Assembly: GCA_902727855.1 (NCBI GenBank)
Contig: CACVAS010000170.1
Coordinates: 1 to 64,000 of the forward strand
Origin: an uncultured Sulfurovum sp.
GTDB taxonomy: Bacteria; Campylobacterota; Campylobacteria; Campylobacterales; Sulfurovaceae
DNA length: 64,000 nucleotides
Reading direction: 5' to 3'
Under the pieces are notes generated by a model. The model made no database searches and was not told where the DNA came from. It saw nothing but the letters and a program-made list of their open reading frames with translations. Within the stretch, counting starts at the first letter, position 1. Every line of letters starts with the position of its first letter. This document shows, in pieces, positions 38,253 through 50,215 of this stretch. A program made the position numbers and the translations under genes.

Positions 38253-39149
38253 GTGTTAAGCGCAGTAGAAAGAAAAATTGGGCAGTTTGTTGAAGAACTA
38301 GATGACAAAGAGGTAAGTGCACTCTATGCAAAACTTCCACATGGTAAGAGACTTCGTGCAAAGCTGATACTTAAGATTGCAGGTACATCTTTACCTGTGA
38401 TTAAAACTGCAGCTGTTGTAGAAATGATTCATGCGGCATCTTTGTTACACGACGATGTCATCGATGATGCTTATACACGTCGTTCTAAACCATCACTCAA
38501 TGCACTTTATGGGAACAAAACAGCTATTATGTTAGGTGACATACTTTACGCTAAAGGTTTTTTTGAACTTAACAATATTTCACCTGAAATCTCTAAAATG
38601 ATTTCAAATTCTGTCGTACAGTTAAGTCTTGGTGAGTTAAAAGATGTATCACTTTCAAAATCATTTAATATAGATAAAAAGATTTATTTAGAAATGATTT
38701 ATCAAAAGACTGCATCATTGATGGAAGCTTGTGCAGGTGCTGCTGCATTACTTGCAAATAAAGACCCTAAAGCTTATAAAATATATGGACGTAACTTAGG
38801 TATTGCCTTTCAAATGATAGATGATATTTTAGATATTACTATGGATACTCAGACATTAGGTAAACCTTCTCTACATGATTTTGTAGAAGGTAAAACGACA
38901 CTACCCTATATCTATTTATATGAAGCATTGGATGATGAAAATAAATTGAAATTAAAATCATTACATGGAAAAAAACTTTCTGACAATAATACAGAGTGGA
39001 TTATGTTGATGATGCAAGAAAATAATATCATAAAAAAGTCTTATCAAGAAGCAAAAACTTTGATTGAAGAAGCAATAACATTGATGAATGAACGTGGTGA
39101 AAATGCATTAAGTCATATTGCTATGGCGATGATTGAGAGGGACTTTTAA
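38253..39149 (+). CDS. ispB: Polyprenyl diphosphate synthase
   Basis: LLHDDVIDDAYTRR and MIDDILDI aspartate-rich motifs. Confidence 0.9.
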   Translation: MLSAVERKIGQFVEELDDKEVSALYAKLPHGKRLRAKLILKIAGTSLPVIKTAAVVEMIHAASLLHDDVIDDAYTRRSKPSLNALYGNKTAIMLGDILYAKGFFELNNISPEISKMISNSVVQLSLGELKDVSLSKSFNIDKKIYLEMIYQKTASLMEACAGAAALLANKDPKAYKIYGRNLGIAFQMIDDILDITMDTQTLGKPSLHDFVEGKTTLPYIYLYEALDDENKLKLKSLHGKKLSDNNTEWIMLMMQENNIIKKSYQEAKTLIEEAITLMNERGENALSHIAMAMIERDF

Positions 39150-40457
39150 GTGTATTATCAAGTGGTGAGTTTTTCTCATAAAAATTGTGAGCAAAGCATG
39201 CGTGAGAATCTTGCATTCTCAAATGACAATGAAACCATAGAGATGCTTAATTTACTTACAGAGTTTGAGTTTATAAATGAAGCATTTATCATCTCTACAT
39301 GTAACCGTGTAGAGATTGTACTTGCTACAAAAAACAACTTTTCATCTTATCATACGATACTTGGGCTTATGGCAAAAAAGAGTGATTTAAACTTCTACAC
39401 ACTTAAAAATATGGCAGTGCGTTACGATGATGAAGAGGCAGTGGAACATATTTTTTCTGTGGTTTCTTCACTTGATTCATTGGTAGTAGGGGAGTCTCAA
39501 ATTACGGGTCAAGTCAAAGAGTCTTTTGCACTTTCTCATAAAAATAGGACCGCAGGCCGTAAACTCAACCGTCTTATTGCTTATGCTGTCAAGTGTGCTG
39601 CACAGGTAAGAAATATTACACATATATCACAAAATCCTATCTCTATTGCGTCTGTTGCTGTTGCACAGGCACATACACTTCTAGGTGATAATATATCTGG
39701 AATGACAAGTGTAGTCATTGGTGCAGGAGAGATGGGCATATTGGCAACTAAACATCTATTGAGAGCTGGAAGCGATGTTGTTATTTTAGGTCGTGATGTA
39801 GAAAAAATCGAATTACTTGTTAAGAACTTGGGAGAAAATGTTAAGGTAGATAAATTAGATAAATTAGAAAAGTATATCAATCGTTATCGTCTTGTTTTTT
39901 CTGCGACATCTTCAAAAAAACCTATAATCACTAAAAAACACATTATCAATGAATCACTTGCTAGACTCTGGTTTGATATGGCAATTCCAAGAGATATTGA
40001 AGATATGGAATTAGAAAAACTTTCTATATTTCGGATTGATGATTTACGTGCGATTTCTGAGAGTAATCATGCACTTAGAGAAGAACAAGCCGTATGTGCA
40101 GCTGAAATTGTAAAAAAATATAAAGATGACTTTTATACTTGGCTTAGAACACTCTCAGTTGAGCCTGTAATCAAGCAAATGCGCTTAAATGTTGCAAGCG
40201 CCATTGAAATGGAGTTAGAACGTGCAATAAAAAAAGGCTTTGTACCTAAAGAGGATGAAGAGAATATGCGTAAGATGGCAGAACAAATGTTTAATAGATT
40301 TTTACATGACCCCACACAACATTTACGAAAATCATCTACAGAGAAAAAAAATGCAAATTGTATGGAAGCAGTCACTAAAATGTTTAATATAAATATTGAA
40401 AACATAGATTTAAAACAGTATAAAAATAATCATCATAAAAAAGGATATAACGCGTGA
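39150..40457 (+). CDS. hemA: Glutamyl-tRNA reductase
   Basis: [34 protein letters not shown]. Confidence 0.95.
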   Translation: MYYQVVSFSHKNCEQSMRENLAFSNDNETIEMLNLLTEFEFINEAFIISTCNRVEIVLATKNNFSSYHTILGLMAKKSDLNFYTLKNMAVRYDDEEAVEHIFSVVSSLDSLVVGESQITGQVKESFALSHKNRTAGRKLNRLIAYAVKCAAQVRNITHISQNPISIASVAVAQAHTLLGDNISGMTSVVIGAGEMGILATKHLLRAGSDVVILGRDVEKIELLVKNLGENVKVDKLDKLEKYINRYRLVFSATSSKKPIITKKHIINESLARLWFDMAIPRDIEDMELEKLSIFRIDDLRAISESNHALREEQAVCAAEIVKKYKDDFYTWLRTLSVEPVIKQMRLNVASAIEMELERAIKKGFVPKEDEENMRKMAEQMFNRFLHDPTQHLRKSSTEKKNANCMEAVTKMFNINIENIDLKQYKNNHHKKGYNA

Positions 40458-41776
40458 GATTTTCAAGATTATTACTACCTACGAGTAAAGAAACACCCAA
40501 TGATGCAACACTTGCGAGTCATATATATTTGATTCGTGCTGGACTTATACAATCTGTAGGAGGTTCAGGGCTTTATAATTTTTTACCCTTAGGAAAAAAG
40601 ATACTTGATAAAGTAAGGTTTGTGGTTAAGGATGAGTTAGATAAAGCAGGATGTTTGGAAACATCTTTGTCTTTTGTTACACCTATGAGTTTATGGGAAG
40701 AGTCTGGACGTTCTGAGGAGTACGGTAAAGAACTATTACGTTTTAAAGACCGTAAGGAAAATGACTATTTACTTAGTCCGACCAATGAAGAAGCGATGGT
40801 AAACCTTGTACGTCAAACTGTAAAAAGCTATAAACAATTGCCGTTAAATCTTTATCAAATAAATCTTAAGTTTCGTGATGAAATACGCCCAAGATTTGGA
40901 CTTATGAGAGGAAGAGAATTTCTTATGAAAGATGGGTATAGTTTTCATGCTAGTTTTGAAGATATGCAAAGAGAATTTATCCATATGGAAGAGACCTATA
41001 AAACTATCTTTACACGACTAGGTCTAAATTTTAGGGTTGTAGAGGCAGACTCAGGTCAAATAGGTGGTGATGGCTCGAAAGAGTTTATGATACTCGCTGC
41101 CTCTGGAGAAGATGACATTGTTGTCTGTGATAAGTGTGATTACGGTGCAAACGTAGAAGTCGCTACAGACTTTAAAGAGGGTGATTTATGTAAATGTGGT
41201 GCAGTATTACGTCTTACAAAAGGGATAGAAGCTGGGCATATTTTTCAACTTGGAACAAAGTACTCTAAATCTTTAAATGCAACCTTTTTAAATGAAGAGG
41301 GGAAAGCACAAGCATATGAAATGGGAACATATGGTATCGGTGTAAGTCGTTTACTTGCGGGGATTATAGAACAAAACCATGACGACAGAGGGTGTGTCTG
41401 GACGAAAGAATCTGCACCATTTACACTTGATATTATTGTAGCAAATGCAAAAGATGGCATGCAAAATAATTTGGGTGAACAGCTTTACAAAAACTTTAGA
41501 GATAAACATCATGTGGATGTGCTTCTAGATGATAGAACAAAAGAGAGATTTGGTCCAAAGATGAAAGACTTTGAACTTGTAGGTATTCCTTATGCATTAG
41601 TGTTAGGTAAGGGTGTGAAAGAGGGTTCAATAGAGTTAATTGAGAGAAAATCAATGGAGAAAACTGTTTTTAATTTCAATGTGGAAAAAATAGATAATGT
41701 TGAAGAGTATGATGCTTTAGCAGGTAAGATAGTTGACTATTTAGAAAGTAAAGATGTATTGCCAAGGGTTTTTTAA
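40454..41776 (+). CDS. proS: Prolyl-tRNA synthetase (short form)
   Basis: [55 protein letters not shown]. Confidence 0.96.
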   Translation: MRFSRLLLPTSKETPNDATLASHIYLIRAGLIQSVGGSGLYNFLPLGKKILDKVRFVVKDELDKAGCLETSLSFVTPMSLWEESGRSEEYGKELLRFKDRKENDYLLSPTNEEAMVNLVRQTVKSYKQLPLNLYQINLKFRDEIRPRFGLMRGREFLMKDGYSFHASFEDMQREFIHMEETYKTIFTRLGLNFRVVEADSGQIGGDGSKEFMILAASGEDDIVVCDKCDYGANVEVATDFKEGDLCKCGAVLRLTKGIEAGHIFQLGTKYSKSLNATFLNEEGKAQAYEMGTYGIGVSRLLAGIIEQNHDDRGCVWTKESAPFTLDIIVANAKDGMQNNLGEQLYKNFRDKHHVDVLLDDRTKERFGPKMKDFELVGIPYALVLGKGVKEGSIELIERKSMEKTVFNFNVEKIDNVEEYDALAGKIVDYLESKDVLPRVF

Positions 41777-41779
41777 AAA

Positions 41780-42175
41780 ATGATTTTTCTTTTAATACCA
41801 ATACTATTACTTGAACTATATATCTCACTAAAAGTCGGAGAGAATATTGGTTTTTTATGGTCAGTGGTTTGGATAATGATTAGTATGTTTATTGGTATTA
41901 AACTACTTAAATATTCACCTCTGAGTCTTATGGGCAATATGCAGGCTGTGCAGTCTGGGAAATTAAGTAGCAAAAGTTTTCAAAATGCTGCCACATCCTA
42001 TTTGGCTGGTTCAGTGTTACTTATTGTCCCTGGAGTATTGAGTGATTTTTTAGGAATTGTTGCTTTTATTTACACGCTCTATTTACAATTTATTGCTAAA
42101 ATAACGCCAGAACAAACTAATTCACATACAAAAAAAGGAGATGACAATGTCATTGATGTCGAAATTATTGAGTAG
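41780..42175 (+). CDS. fxsA: FxsA family membrane protein
   Basis: LLIPILLLELYISLKVGENIG...SVLLIVPGVLSDFLGIV. Confidence 0.88.
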   Translation: MIFLLIPILLLELYISLKVGENIGFLWSVVWIMISMFIGIKLLKYSPLSLMGNMQAVQSGKLSSKSFQNAATSYLAGSVLLIVPGVLSDFLGIVAFIYTLYLQFIAKITPEQTNSHTKKGDDNVIDVEIIE

Positions 42176-42980
42176 TTTACTCGTAGCTACTGTTACACTA
42201 AGTGCAAATGCACAACTTGATAACGCACTGTTGGTTAATTATGCTAAAAAGGCCGTGGTTAAAAATCCACAAGTTACAGTGAAAGGTGTGACTGTAATTG
42301 AGTCAAAAACGGATAAGAACTTGCCAGGTTGGAATGTCTTACTCACAACTATGGATTTAGAATATCAAAAAAAAGAGATACATGCACCAGAGATAATGTT
42401 TGTTAAAGATGGTTTAGTGACAGGGAACCTTGTAGATTTAAAAACGGGTATGAACTATAGAGATACTATTAAACCATCTGTACCAGAGAGTATGTATGAT
42501 GATGCACATTTAATATTTGGTAACAAAGATGCTAAACATAAGGTGATTGTATTTTCTGACCCACAATGTCCTTTTTGTCAGGAGTTAGTGCCACAAATTT
42601 TTAAAGCAGCAGAAGAGAATCCGACAAAAATAGCTTTATATTATTATCATTTACCACTTTTACGTATTCACCCTGTCTCAGATGTTTTGACACGTGTTAT
42701 GCATGTTGCACAGCATGAAGGAAAAATGGATGTGCTTGCAAAAATATACTCATTAAAAATTGACCCACGAGAGACTAATATAACGAAAATACTCTCAGCA
42801 GTACAAGATCATGCAGGATATAGTGTATCGGCTACAAAAGTAGATGCACAAGAAGTAAAAGATGCCTTAAAAGCAGATGCCGATGTTGCAGGTAGAATGA
42901 TGGTATCTGGTACACCGACTATTTACATTGATGGAAAATGGGATAAAAATCGTGATGGTTACAAAGCACTGATAAAATAA
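42141..42980 (+). CDS. DsbC/DsbG-like thiol-disulfide isomerase
   Basis: Signal peptide; VIVFSDPQCPFCQELVPQIF; VSGTPTIYIDGKW. The start could be 42147 or later. Confidence 0.83.
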   Translation: MTMSLMSKLLSSLLVATVTLSANAQLDNALLVNYAKKAVVKNPQVTVKGVTVIESKTDKNLPGWNVLLTTMDLEYQKKEIHAPEIMFVKDGLVTGNLVDLKTGMNYRDTIKPSVPESMYDDAHLIFGNKDAKHKVIVFSDPQCPFCQELVPQIFKAAEENPTKIALYYYHLPLLRIHPVSDVLTRVMHVAQHEGKMDVLAKIYSLKIDPRETNITKILSAVQDHAGYSVSATKVDAQEVKDALKADADVAGRMMVSGTPTIYIDGKWDKNRDGYKALIK

Positions 42981-42989
42981 AGGGAAAAA

Positions 42990-43943
42990 TTGGAAAAGTT
43001 AATTATAGCAACAAGAGCGAGTAACCTCGCACTTTGGCAAGCTTATCATATAAAGGAGAGAATTGAATCTTCTTTTCCCAATGTAGTTGTTGCGTTAAAT
43101 GAAATCACTTCCAGGGGTGATAAAATACTCGATAAACCTTTAGCACTTATTGGGGGGAAGGGTCACTTTACGAAAGAACTTGAAGATGAAATGCTTGCTG
43201 GAAATGCGGATTTAGCTGTACATTCATTAAAAGATGTCCCTACATATATTCCTGAAGGGTTAGAGTTGTGTGCTATTACTGAACGTCAAGACCAAAGTGA
43301 TGTATTGCTTTCTCATACCTATAAAAGTTTAGATGACCTGCCTTCAGGTGCATTGGTTGGAACGACAAGTTTAAGACGACGTATGCAGTTGTTAGAACGT
43401 CGTCCAGACTTAAAAGTCAAAGAGTTAAGAGGTAATGTCAACACTAGACTGAAAAAGCTTAAAGAAGGTCAGTATGATGCCATTATACTTGCCTTTATTG
43501 GTCTTTATAGACTTGATCTTCTAAAAGATATACCTTTTGTTGAAAAGCTTGATTTTTTTATACCTCCTATGGGGCAAGCTGCACTGGGTATAGAGATAGT
43601 TAGTAGTAATAACAGTGTACGTGAGATAGCGATGAGTTTAAATGATGAACCTTCTAATCTTTGCTCAAAACTTGAACGTGACTTTGTCTCTGCTATTGGT
43701 GCTGGATGTTCCGCACCTCTTGCTGTCAATGCAGTGATTACAGATGATAGCATAAAGATAAAGGCTATGCTTGGGTATCCAGATGGTACAAATAGTGTAC
43801 ATAAAGAACTTACTTCAAAAGTATCTGAGTGTACCATGCTTGGATTACAATTGGCAGAAGAGATGATTGCAGATGGTGCCTTAGATATTTTGGAGAAGGC
43901 AGAAAGTATCGCATTTAAAGATGAAATGCCCCAAAGATTATAA
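42990..43943 (+). CDS. hemC: Porphobilinogen deaminase
   Basis: ATRASNLALWQAYHIK, SRGDKILDKPLA, VGTTSLRRRMQL, GAGCSAPLAV. Confidence 0.96.
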   Translation: MEKLIIATRASNLALWQAYHIKERIESSFPNVVVALNEITSRGDKILDKPLALIGGKGHFTKELEDEMLAGNADLAVHSLKDVPTYIPEGLELCAITERQDQSDVLLSHTYKSLDDLPSGALVGTTSLRRRMQLLERRPDLKVKELRGNVNTRLKKLKEGQYDAIILAFIGLYRLDLLKDIPFVEKLDFFIPPMGQAALGIEIVSSNNSVREIAMSLNDEPSNLCSKLERDFVSAIGAGCSAPLAVNAVITDDSIKIKAMLGYPDGTNSVHKELTSKVSECTMLGLQLAEEMIADGALDILEKAESIAFKDEMPQRL

Positions 43944-43950
43944 TTTAACT

Positions 43951-45465
43951 TTAAAATAACATTTTAATAAATGAACTTGCAGCATCAGATACGACATCTT
44001 CTGCTGCTTTTCCTAATGGAATAGATTTTATCATTTTCTCTATATTTTCTCTATTTTTTTTGCCAATGACTTTATCAAATCTATTTTCTACTTTATGTTT
44101 TATGAGTTTACTTAAGTTTAAATTCACCGAAGGTTCATCCAGTGATCCATACACCTTACCTAGGTATCCTTCTCTTTTCATATACATATCAAAATGTATA
44201 GATAGCGTATTTTTGTTGGTATTAATTTGTGCGTGTTTTAAATTTAAGTGATTCTTTTTATTATGCAACCTTAGATTACCTGCAATAATGCCATCATGAT
44301 AACTTGCATCTAGTATTGAATTATTGAATGTTTCTTTTTGTAATTTTATACCTGTTTTTTTATAAAATATATCTACTAAATCACAAGGCAAAAATTTTGC
44401 ATTATTGAGTTTAGCATTGACCAGAAATGTATTCGCTACAAAATTATAGTACATTTTTCCAGTTGCATCAGCATCTAAAGTGCTTGGTATAGGAAAGAGT
44501 GTCATGACCTGTTTTAAAGAGACATCATCTAAATCTATCCAAAGTCCTTTTTTCTCAAAGGTATAGTCCATAATGCCATTGAAACTTCTTGTTATCCCTG
44601 TGATTGACAAATACTCATCATAATTTATTTTTCCTTTAGAGAAAAATTCACCTTGGTACTTGTATCCAAAGAGCATTTCAAATTGAGATAAATCTTTGAT
44701 GTCTAGAGTATAGAATGCTTCTATTTTACTATTTTCTTGATTATACTCCCCCTCTTGAATTTTCAAAGTAAGATAAGGTGAATTGATGTCAATACTAAAA
44801 GTATGATTTACATCATCAATGTTTATTTTTGTATACATATTAAGAGGAAAGCCAAAATGATTATTATTTTTAATTGAATAGGTAATTGTACCTTTTCTAT
44901 ACTCTTCTTCCATAATATCAAAGTTAATTTCAGTGTTAGCCTTCCCCCCCATTAATGGTTCAACAATGCTCTCCTGCCCTAGTAATGTGAAGAGTTTGCT
45001 TGAATTTACATCATGCATTAAGACATTTACATATTCAAATTTAGTCGGGTACTTTATGGCTCTATATGTGACGTTACCATCAAATGCTTTACCTTTTCCT
45101 GTAATGTATAAACTATCAAAAGCACCTATAGCTTCTCCTTTAATGGATACATCGTCATTGATGGTACAAACATCGGTAGATATACAGTTGCTTGTTAATA
45201 CATATTGCATGTTGAGCCATGTGGAGTAGAGTGTTCCATGTAAAGAGAGTTTAGCTTTTTCTTCTATGTCCAAGTCAATATCAACAATGGGATAGTTGTG
45301 AAGGTCTATAGACTCGACAGTGATATTTAAATCAGCTTTTTTACTAAGTTGATGACCAATATAGTTATAGACTAAAGCATTTCCAAAAGGTGTGTAGGAG
45401 AGAAGCAAAACTGCTGAGATAACTATAGCGATATTTATAAATAAATATTTTAAAATAACGCGCAT
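43951..45465 (-). CDS. AsmA/TamB-like inner-membrane-anchored protein, one repeat unit
   Basis: N-terminal TM then all-beta repeat unit; paralogous to the next gene (LTSNCIST..C.I.D...IKG; DVNSSKLFTLLGQ). Confidence 0.65.
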   Translation of the reverse strand: MRVILKYLFINIAIVISAVLLLSYTPFGNALVYNYIGHQLSKKADLNITVESIDLHNYPIVDIDLDIEEKAKLSLHGTLYSTWLNMQYVLTSNCISTDVCTINDDVSIKGEAIGAFDSLYITGKGKAFDGNVTYRAIKYPTKFEYVNVLMHDVNSSKLFTLLGQESIVEPLMGGKANTEINFDIMEEEYRKGTITYSIKNNNHFGFPLNMYTKINIDDVNHTFSIDINSPYLTLKIQEGEYNQENSKIEAFYTLDIKDLSQFEMLFGYKYQGEFFSKGKINYDEYLSITGITRSFNGIMDYTFEKKGLWIDLDDVSLKQVMTLFPIPSTLDADATGKMYYNFVANTFLVNAKLNNAKFLPCDLVDIFYKKTGIKLQKETFNNSILDASYHDGIIAGNLRLHNKKNHLNLKHAQINTNKNTLSIHFDMYMKREGYLGKVYGSLDEPSVNLNLSKLIKHKVENRFDKVIGKKNRENIEKMIKSIPLGKAAEDVVSDAASSFIKMLF

Positions 45466-45495
45466 ACTTTGTCCCCTTTTTTATATATTATTGGT

Positions 45496-48180
45496 TTAAA
45501 AAAACATCCCCATAAAACCAGCACCCATACCTGCAGCAACATCTTTTGCTGTTGTTCCCATAGGCATACTATCCATTATCTGTCGGTTGCCTTTACCCAT
45601 ATAGGTATCAAACTGTTTGTCCATTTGGTATCGGATGAGTTTTTGTATATTTAGGTTTATCTCTGGATGGTCCAAACTACCAAATATTTTTCCAGAAAAC
45701 TCTTGTTTTTGCATTTTAAAATCAAAAAAGGCATTGACTGTTTTTTCTTTAGTATTTACAATTGCATTACTAAGATAAAAATGGCTTATAAAGTTTTGTA
45801 ATTTTAAATTGGCAGTTAAAATATGGTTTTGATAAGATGCGTTTAAATAACTATCGTGAAATGTTTCTAGAAGTAGATTGACATCAGCTTTTTCATATAA
45901 TGAATCAACTAGATCACTTGGTAAAAATTTAGTATTTTTCAAAGCAGTATTTAAAAGAATCTTCTTTTCATTGAAATCATAGTTAATATTACCTACAAGA
46001 GTTGCATCTAAAATGTGTGGATAAGGGAATAATAACATAAAACGACGTAGAGAAATAGATTCTAAATCCATAAATAACATATCATCTTTGTAGAAATAAT
46101 CTACTGCTCCACCAAAAGTTTTTGATAGCCCTCGAATTTGAAATTTCTTATTATTATATTTAACTTTTCCCATAGTAAAGAGTGCGTTTAGATATTTGTA
46201 TCCTAGCAGTTCTTCAAATTCAGATAAATCTTTAGTATTGATGGTGTAGAGAGCTTCAGATGAGGCATCACGTTCATTGTAACTACCTCTACGCAATGTT
46301 ATGTCAGCATTACCTAGTGTTGCATTTGCTTCATACGTATGGTTTAAGTTTTCTATAGCTACATTTGCATGAAAAGTTAAAGGCGATGCTTTATAGTGTG
46401 CATTTTTAAGGGTATACTGAAGGGTTCCTTTTTTTTGCTCATTGATTAAGTATTCAAGGACTAAGTTAATATTTGCTTTACCATTTGGAAGTTCAGGTGC
46501 TCCTAAAAGTGTAAAGAGTTTTTTTGCGTGAATATCTGCCATATTGACATGTACATTTTCAAATTTACTACCTTTCTTGATGGTATCAAAATTGACATTT
46601 CCATCTAAGGCTTGACCATGTCCTCGAATACGTAAGCGATTAAGTGGACCATTTAAATGACCTCTAATACTGACAATATCTTCTATAGTAACAATATGGC
46701 TAGGTAGACGTTCTGAATTTAGTGTGTAGTCCATATTGATGAGATCTTGATTGATTAATCCATCAAGTTTGAGATGATAGTATTGGTTGAGTTTACCTGA
46801 GAACTTAAGATATAAATCATCTGTAATGTATTCATCTAGTCTAGCATAAAGGTCACCACTTAGAAGTTGTCCAGCCATTTTTAATTCAATAAAAGTATCA
46901 AGTGCTTTTTTCTTGGAATCATACTGGGTATCTGTAAGTATAAGGTGTCTTTTGTCATTGGCTAATGTAATTTGAGATGAGAATGTATTATCTTTATAGC
47001 TTGCATTTATAGTGCTAGTATCAAATGTTTCTGTAGCCAGATTAATATTAAACTTTTTCTTCAGTGATTCTATAAATTTTGATGGGATAAATTGAATATT
47101 CTCTAATGTAGTTTTTGCTAACATTTCTTTTTTTTCTAAATCATAGGTTATGTTTCCAGAGGTGTTGGCATCAAGTATAGTATCTGTGTCTATACGTTGC
47201 ATAAAGGAGCGAAAAGGAATATTTGTTAACTGAACATCTACATGTTTTTTATCATATTTAAGATCAAGTGTACCTCCTAGACTTTTGGAGACACCTGTAA
47301 TATCTATCTGTTTATTGTCATATTGGATTTTACCATTGAGCTGAAATGGCCCTAAGTATTTTTGTTTTAAAAGTTTTTTAAAACTTTCTAATTTTGTAAT
47401 GTCTAGCGTATACAAGGCGTGTGCTTGTTTTGTCTTTTTATTATAATGACCATTAGTGAGGTAGAGTGCACCATCATCTGATATAGCATTGATGGTAAAC
47501 GTATGGTTGTCATCAACAATGTTTACTTGGGCATTTAAGGTTGTTGGAACACCATAGAGGTTTTTGTCATATACTTTGTAGGAAATTGTACCAACTCTAC
47601 TTTTTTTAGAGAGGTAATCAAAATGAATAATAGCATCAGAGCTACCATTAAAAAGCGCTTTTTGGTCAAGAAGTTTTAGGAGTTTTGTAGAGTTTACATC
47701 ATGTAGTTCTAACCGAACATTTTCATAGACTTTTTTATTTTGTTTCAAACTTAAGTGTGCTGTACCATCAAGAATATTACCTTTTCCTATGACTACAATC
47801 TGTTTAGGTTTCCCAGTAATTTTACCTTTAATATCTATTTGATCATCAATATGGCAGATTTTTGTAGATATACAGTTACTAGTAATATTGAAGTTTAAAT
47901 CAAGTGCAAAGTCATGAGGTATATTTTCTAAATATCCATCTATATTAACAGTATATTTTTCATCTGCTAGTACATTGAGTGTGACATGTGGAAATTTTCG
48001 TAGAGCAAGCTCATGCACTTCAACATCAAACCCAGCTTTTTTCGTTAAGTAATAGGAGAGAACACTATAGGTTTTCTTTTGTCCACTTTTTGTGTTAAAG
48101 AAATAAAAAAGAGTAATCAATATTAAAATGACAATGACAAGGAAATACTTTAATAGTTTATAGATGTAATTTTTATACAT
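45496..48180 (-). CDS. AsmA/TamB-like protein with two tandem ~400-aa units
   Basis: Internal duplication: both halves carry the order '...IKG/IRG...GKG..LDG...DVNSTKLLKLL / DIHAKKLFTLL...LDANTSGNITYD / LDATLVGNINYD'. Confidence 0.65.
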   Translation of the reverse strand: MYKNYIYKLLKYFLVIVILILITLFYFFNTKSGQKKTYSVLSYYLTKKAGFDVEVHELALRKFPHVTLNVLADEKYTVNIDGYLENIPHDFALDLNFNITSNCISTKICHIDDQIDIKGKITGKPKQIVVIGKGNILDGTAHLSLKQNKKVYENVRLELHDVNSTKLLKLLDQKALFNGSSDAIIHFDYLSKKSRVGTISYKVYDKNLYGVPTTLNAQVNIVDDNHTFTINAISDDGALYLTNGHYNKKTKQAHALYTLDITKLESFKKLLKQKYLGPFQLNGKIQYDNKQIDITGVSKSLGGTLDLKYDKKHVDVQLTNIPFRSFMQRIDTDTILDANTSGNITYDLEKKEMLAKTTLENIQFIPSKFIESLKKKFNINLATETFDTSTINASYKDNTFSSQITLANDKRHLILTDTQYDSKKKALDTFIELKMAGQLLSGDLYARLDEYITDDLYLKFSGKLNQYYHLKLDGLINQDLINMDYTLNSERLPSHIVTIEDIVSIRGHLNGPLNRLRIRGHGQALDGNVNFDTIKKGSKFENVHVNMADIHAKKLFTLLGAPELPNGKANINLVLEYLINEQKKGTLQYTLKNAHYKASPLTFHANVAIENLNHTYEANATLGNADITLRRGSYNERDASSEALYTINTKDLSEFEELLGYKYLNALFTMGKVKYNNKKFQIRGLSKTFGGAVDYFYKDDMLFMDLESISLRRFMLLFPYPHILDATLVGNINYDFNEKKILLNTALKNTKFLPSDLVDSLYEKADVNLLLETFHDSYLNASYQNHILTANLKLQNFISHFYLSNAIVNTKEKTVNAFFDFKMQKQEFSGKIFGSLDHPEINLNIQKLIRYQMDKQFDTYMGKGNRQIMDSMPMGTTAKDVAAGMGAGFMGMFF

Positions 48181-48296
48181 AATAGTAATATCTCCTTATT
48201 CTCTTTTTATTATGATACCATAATTCATATAATGTAAATTACTTTATAGTTATAATCCATCTATAAAAAGTTAAGATAAAGTTAAGGGATGTAACA

Positions 48297-50120
48297 ATGC
48301 AAGATGTAGTGCAATGGCTTAAAGAAAATGGCGATTTAAAGGTAATTAATACACCACTAGATGTAGAACTAGAAATTCCTCATGTGGCTTACGTAGAAGT
48401 AAAAACAGATAACTCTCGTCCTATACTTTTTACAAAACCTATTAATAAAGCGAAAGGCATAGAATATAATATGCCAGTGCTTATGAATATCTTTGCCAAT
48501 AAGGATTTGACTGAAAAGATATTTGGTAAGCATCCTGATCTTTTAGCTGAAGGTATAGATGAACTTTTAAAACTTAAGGCACCAAAAGGTCTTAAAGCAA
48601 AACTAGCCATGATACCAAAGCTATTTTCACTTAAAAATGTATTTCCTAAACGTTTAAAATTTAAAGGTGAGTGTCAAGAAGTCATTATCCCTAAAGAAGA
48701 GGTAGACTTACATCAGCTACCAATACTCAAAACGTGGGAAGAAGATGGTGGAGCATTTATTACTATGGGGCAGGTCTATACGCAGAGTTTAGATGGTAAA
48801 ATGCAAAACCTTGGTATGTATAGGCTCCAGCAGTACGATAAAAATAGACTAGGGATGCACTGGCAAGTGCACAAAGATTCGTCACATTTTTTTGACCAGT
48901 ATCAAAATGCAGGTAAAAAGATGCCAATTTCTGTAGCCATTGGCGGTGACCCACTATACATTTGGTGTGGTCAAGCACCTATGCCTCATGGAATGTTTGA
49001 GATGTTACTCTATGGTTTTGTACGTAATAAAAATGCACAACTAGTGAAGTCCATCACCAATGACATCTATATTCCACGTGATGTTGACATCGTTATAGAA
49101 GGATTTGTCGATCCTACGCTCACAGAGATCGAAGGGCCATTTGGTGATCATACAGGTTACTATACACCCAAAGAGCCTTTTCCTTTCATGGAAGTAGAGA
49201 CCATTACTATGAAAAAAAACCCAGTTTTTGCGGCAACTGTGGTAGGAAAACCACCACTAGAAGACAAGTACATGGGTTGGGCAACCGAACGTGTCTTCCT
49301 CCCTATGCTTAAACCTATGGCACCAGACCTGATAGACTACAATATGCCAGAAAATGGTGTTTTCCATAACCTTATTATGGCTAAGATGAAAACACTCTAT
49401 AAAGGTCATGCTATGCAGTTTATGCATGCATTTTGGGGTGTAGGACAGATGAGTTTTGTAAAACATGCACTGTTTGTTGGGGAAGATGCTCCCGAGCTTG
49501 AAGATTTTGAAGTACTGACAGAACATATACTTAACCGTTTAAGTACTGAACGTGTATTCATAACAAAAGGTATTGTAGACCATCTAGATCACTCTTCTAA
49601 AGAACAATTCGTAGGTGGCAAGTTAGGTGTGGATGCTACAGGTGATGAAGTAGAAGAGGGTGTAGAAGTATTACTCTCAGATAAAAAGTTATTAAAGAAA
49701 ATACAAGAGATACAGCCTCGCACAAAGGCACTAAAACAGTACTTTACACATACGAAAAACCCAATCTGTGTCATAACCGTAGACAAAAAGAAGTCCCAAC
49801 AAAAACTCATAAAGAAGTTAGAAGTTTTACAGTCACACATTAAACTACTCATCATAGTAGACACAGCCAACAATGACATAGAAGACCCTTACATGTTGGT
49901 TTGGAGAGTGGTAAATAACATAGATGCAGGCAGAGATGTTGTACTAGAACCTTTCATAGCAGTAGACGCCACTAACAAATCTGAAGTAGACGGCTTCACC
50001 CGCGAATGGCCAGGAGATACTTTTTGTACAAAAGAAGTGTTAGATAGTTTACAGGAAAAAGGGCTGATTGATATAGATGAGGCGTTTGTTAGGAAGTTTG
50101 GATTGTTGCCGTTTAAATAG
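48297..50120 (+). CDS. UbiD-family decarboxylase (menaquinone/futalosine-pathway type likely)
   Basis: AIGGDPLYIWCGQAPMP, EGPFGDHTGYYTPKEPFPFMEVETITMKKNPVFAATVVGKPPLEDKYMG. Confidence 0.92.
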   Translation: MQDVVQWLKENGDLKVINTPLDVELEIPHVAYVEVKTDNSRPILFTKPINKAKGIEYNMPVLMNIFANKDLTEKIFGKHPDLLAEGIDELLKLKAPKGLKAKLAMIPKLFSLKNVFPKRLKFKGECQEVIIPKEEVDLHQLPILKTWEEDGGAFITMGQVYTQSLDGKMQNLGMYRLQQYDKNRLGMHWQVHKDSSHFFDQYQNAGKKMPISVAIGGDPLYIWCGQAPMPHGMFEMLLYGFVRNKNAQLVKSITNDIYIPRDVDIVIEGFVDPTLTEIEGPFGDHTGYYTPKEPFPFMEVETITMKKNPVFAATVVGKPPLEDKYMGWATERVFLPMLKPMAPDLIDYNMPENGVFHNLIMAKMKTLYKGHAMQFMHAFWGVGQMSFVKHALFVGEDAPELEDFEVLTEHILNRLSTERVFITKGIVDHLDHSSKEQFVGGKLGVDATGDEVEEGVEVLLSDKKLLKKIQEIQPRTKALKQYFTHTKNPICVITVDKKKSQQKLIKKLEVLQSHIKLLIIVDTANNDIEDPYMLVWRVVNNIDAGRDVVLEPFIAVDATNKSEVDGFTREWPGDTFCTKEVLDSLQEKGLIDIDEAFVRKFGLLPFK

Positions 50121-50215
50121 ATGATTTTATAAGGTTTTCAACTAAAGTTTGATTTAACGTTTGAGTTGAGAAATCTGAAGCCACTTAAGGGTTCATTTTT
50201 CTCCCCAAATTTTTC

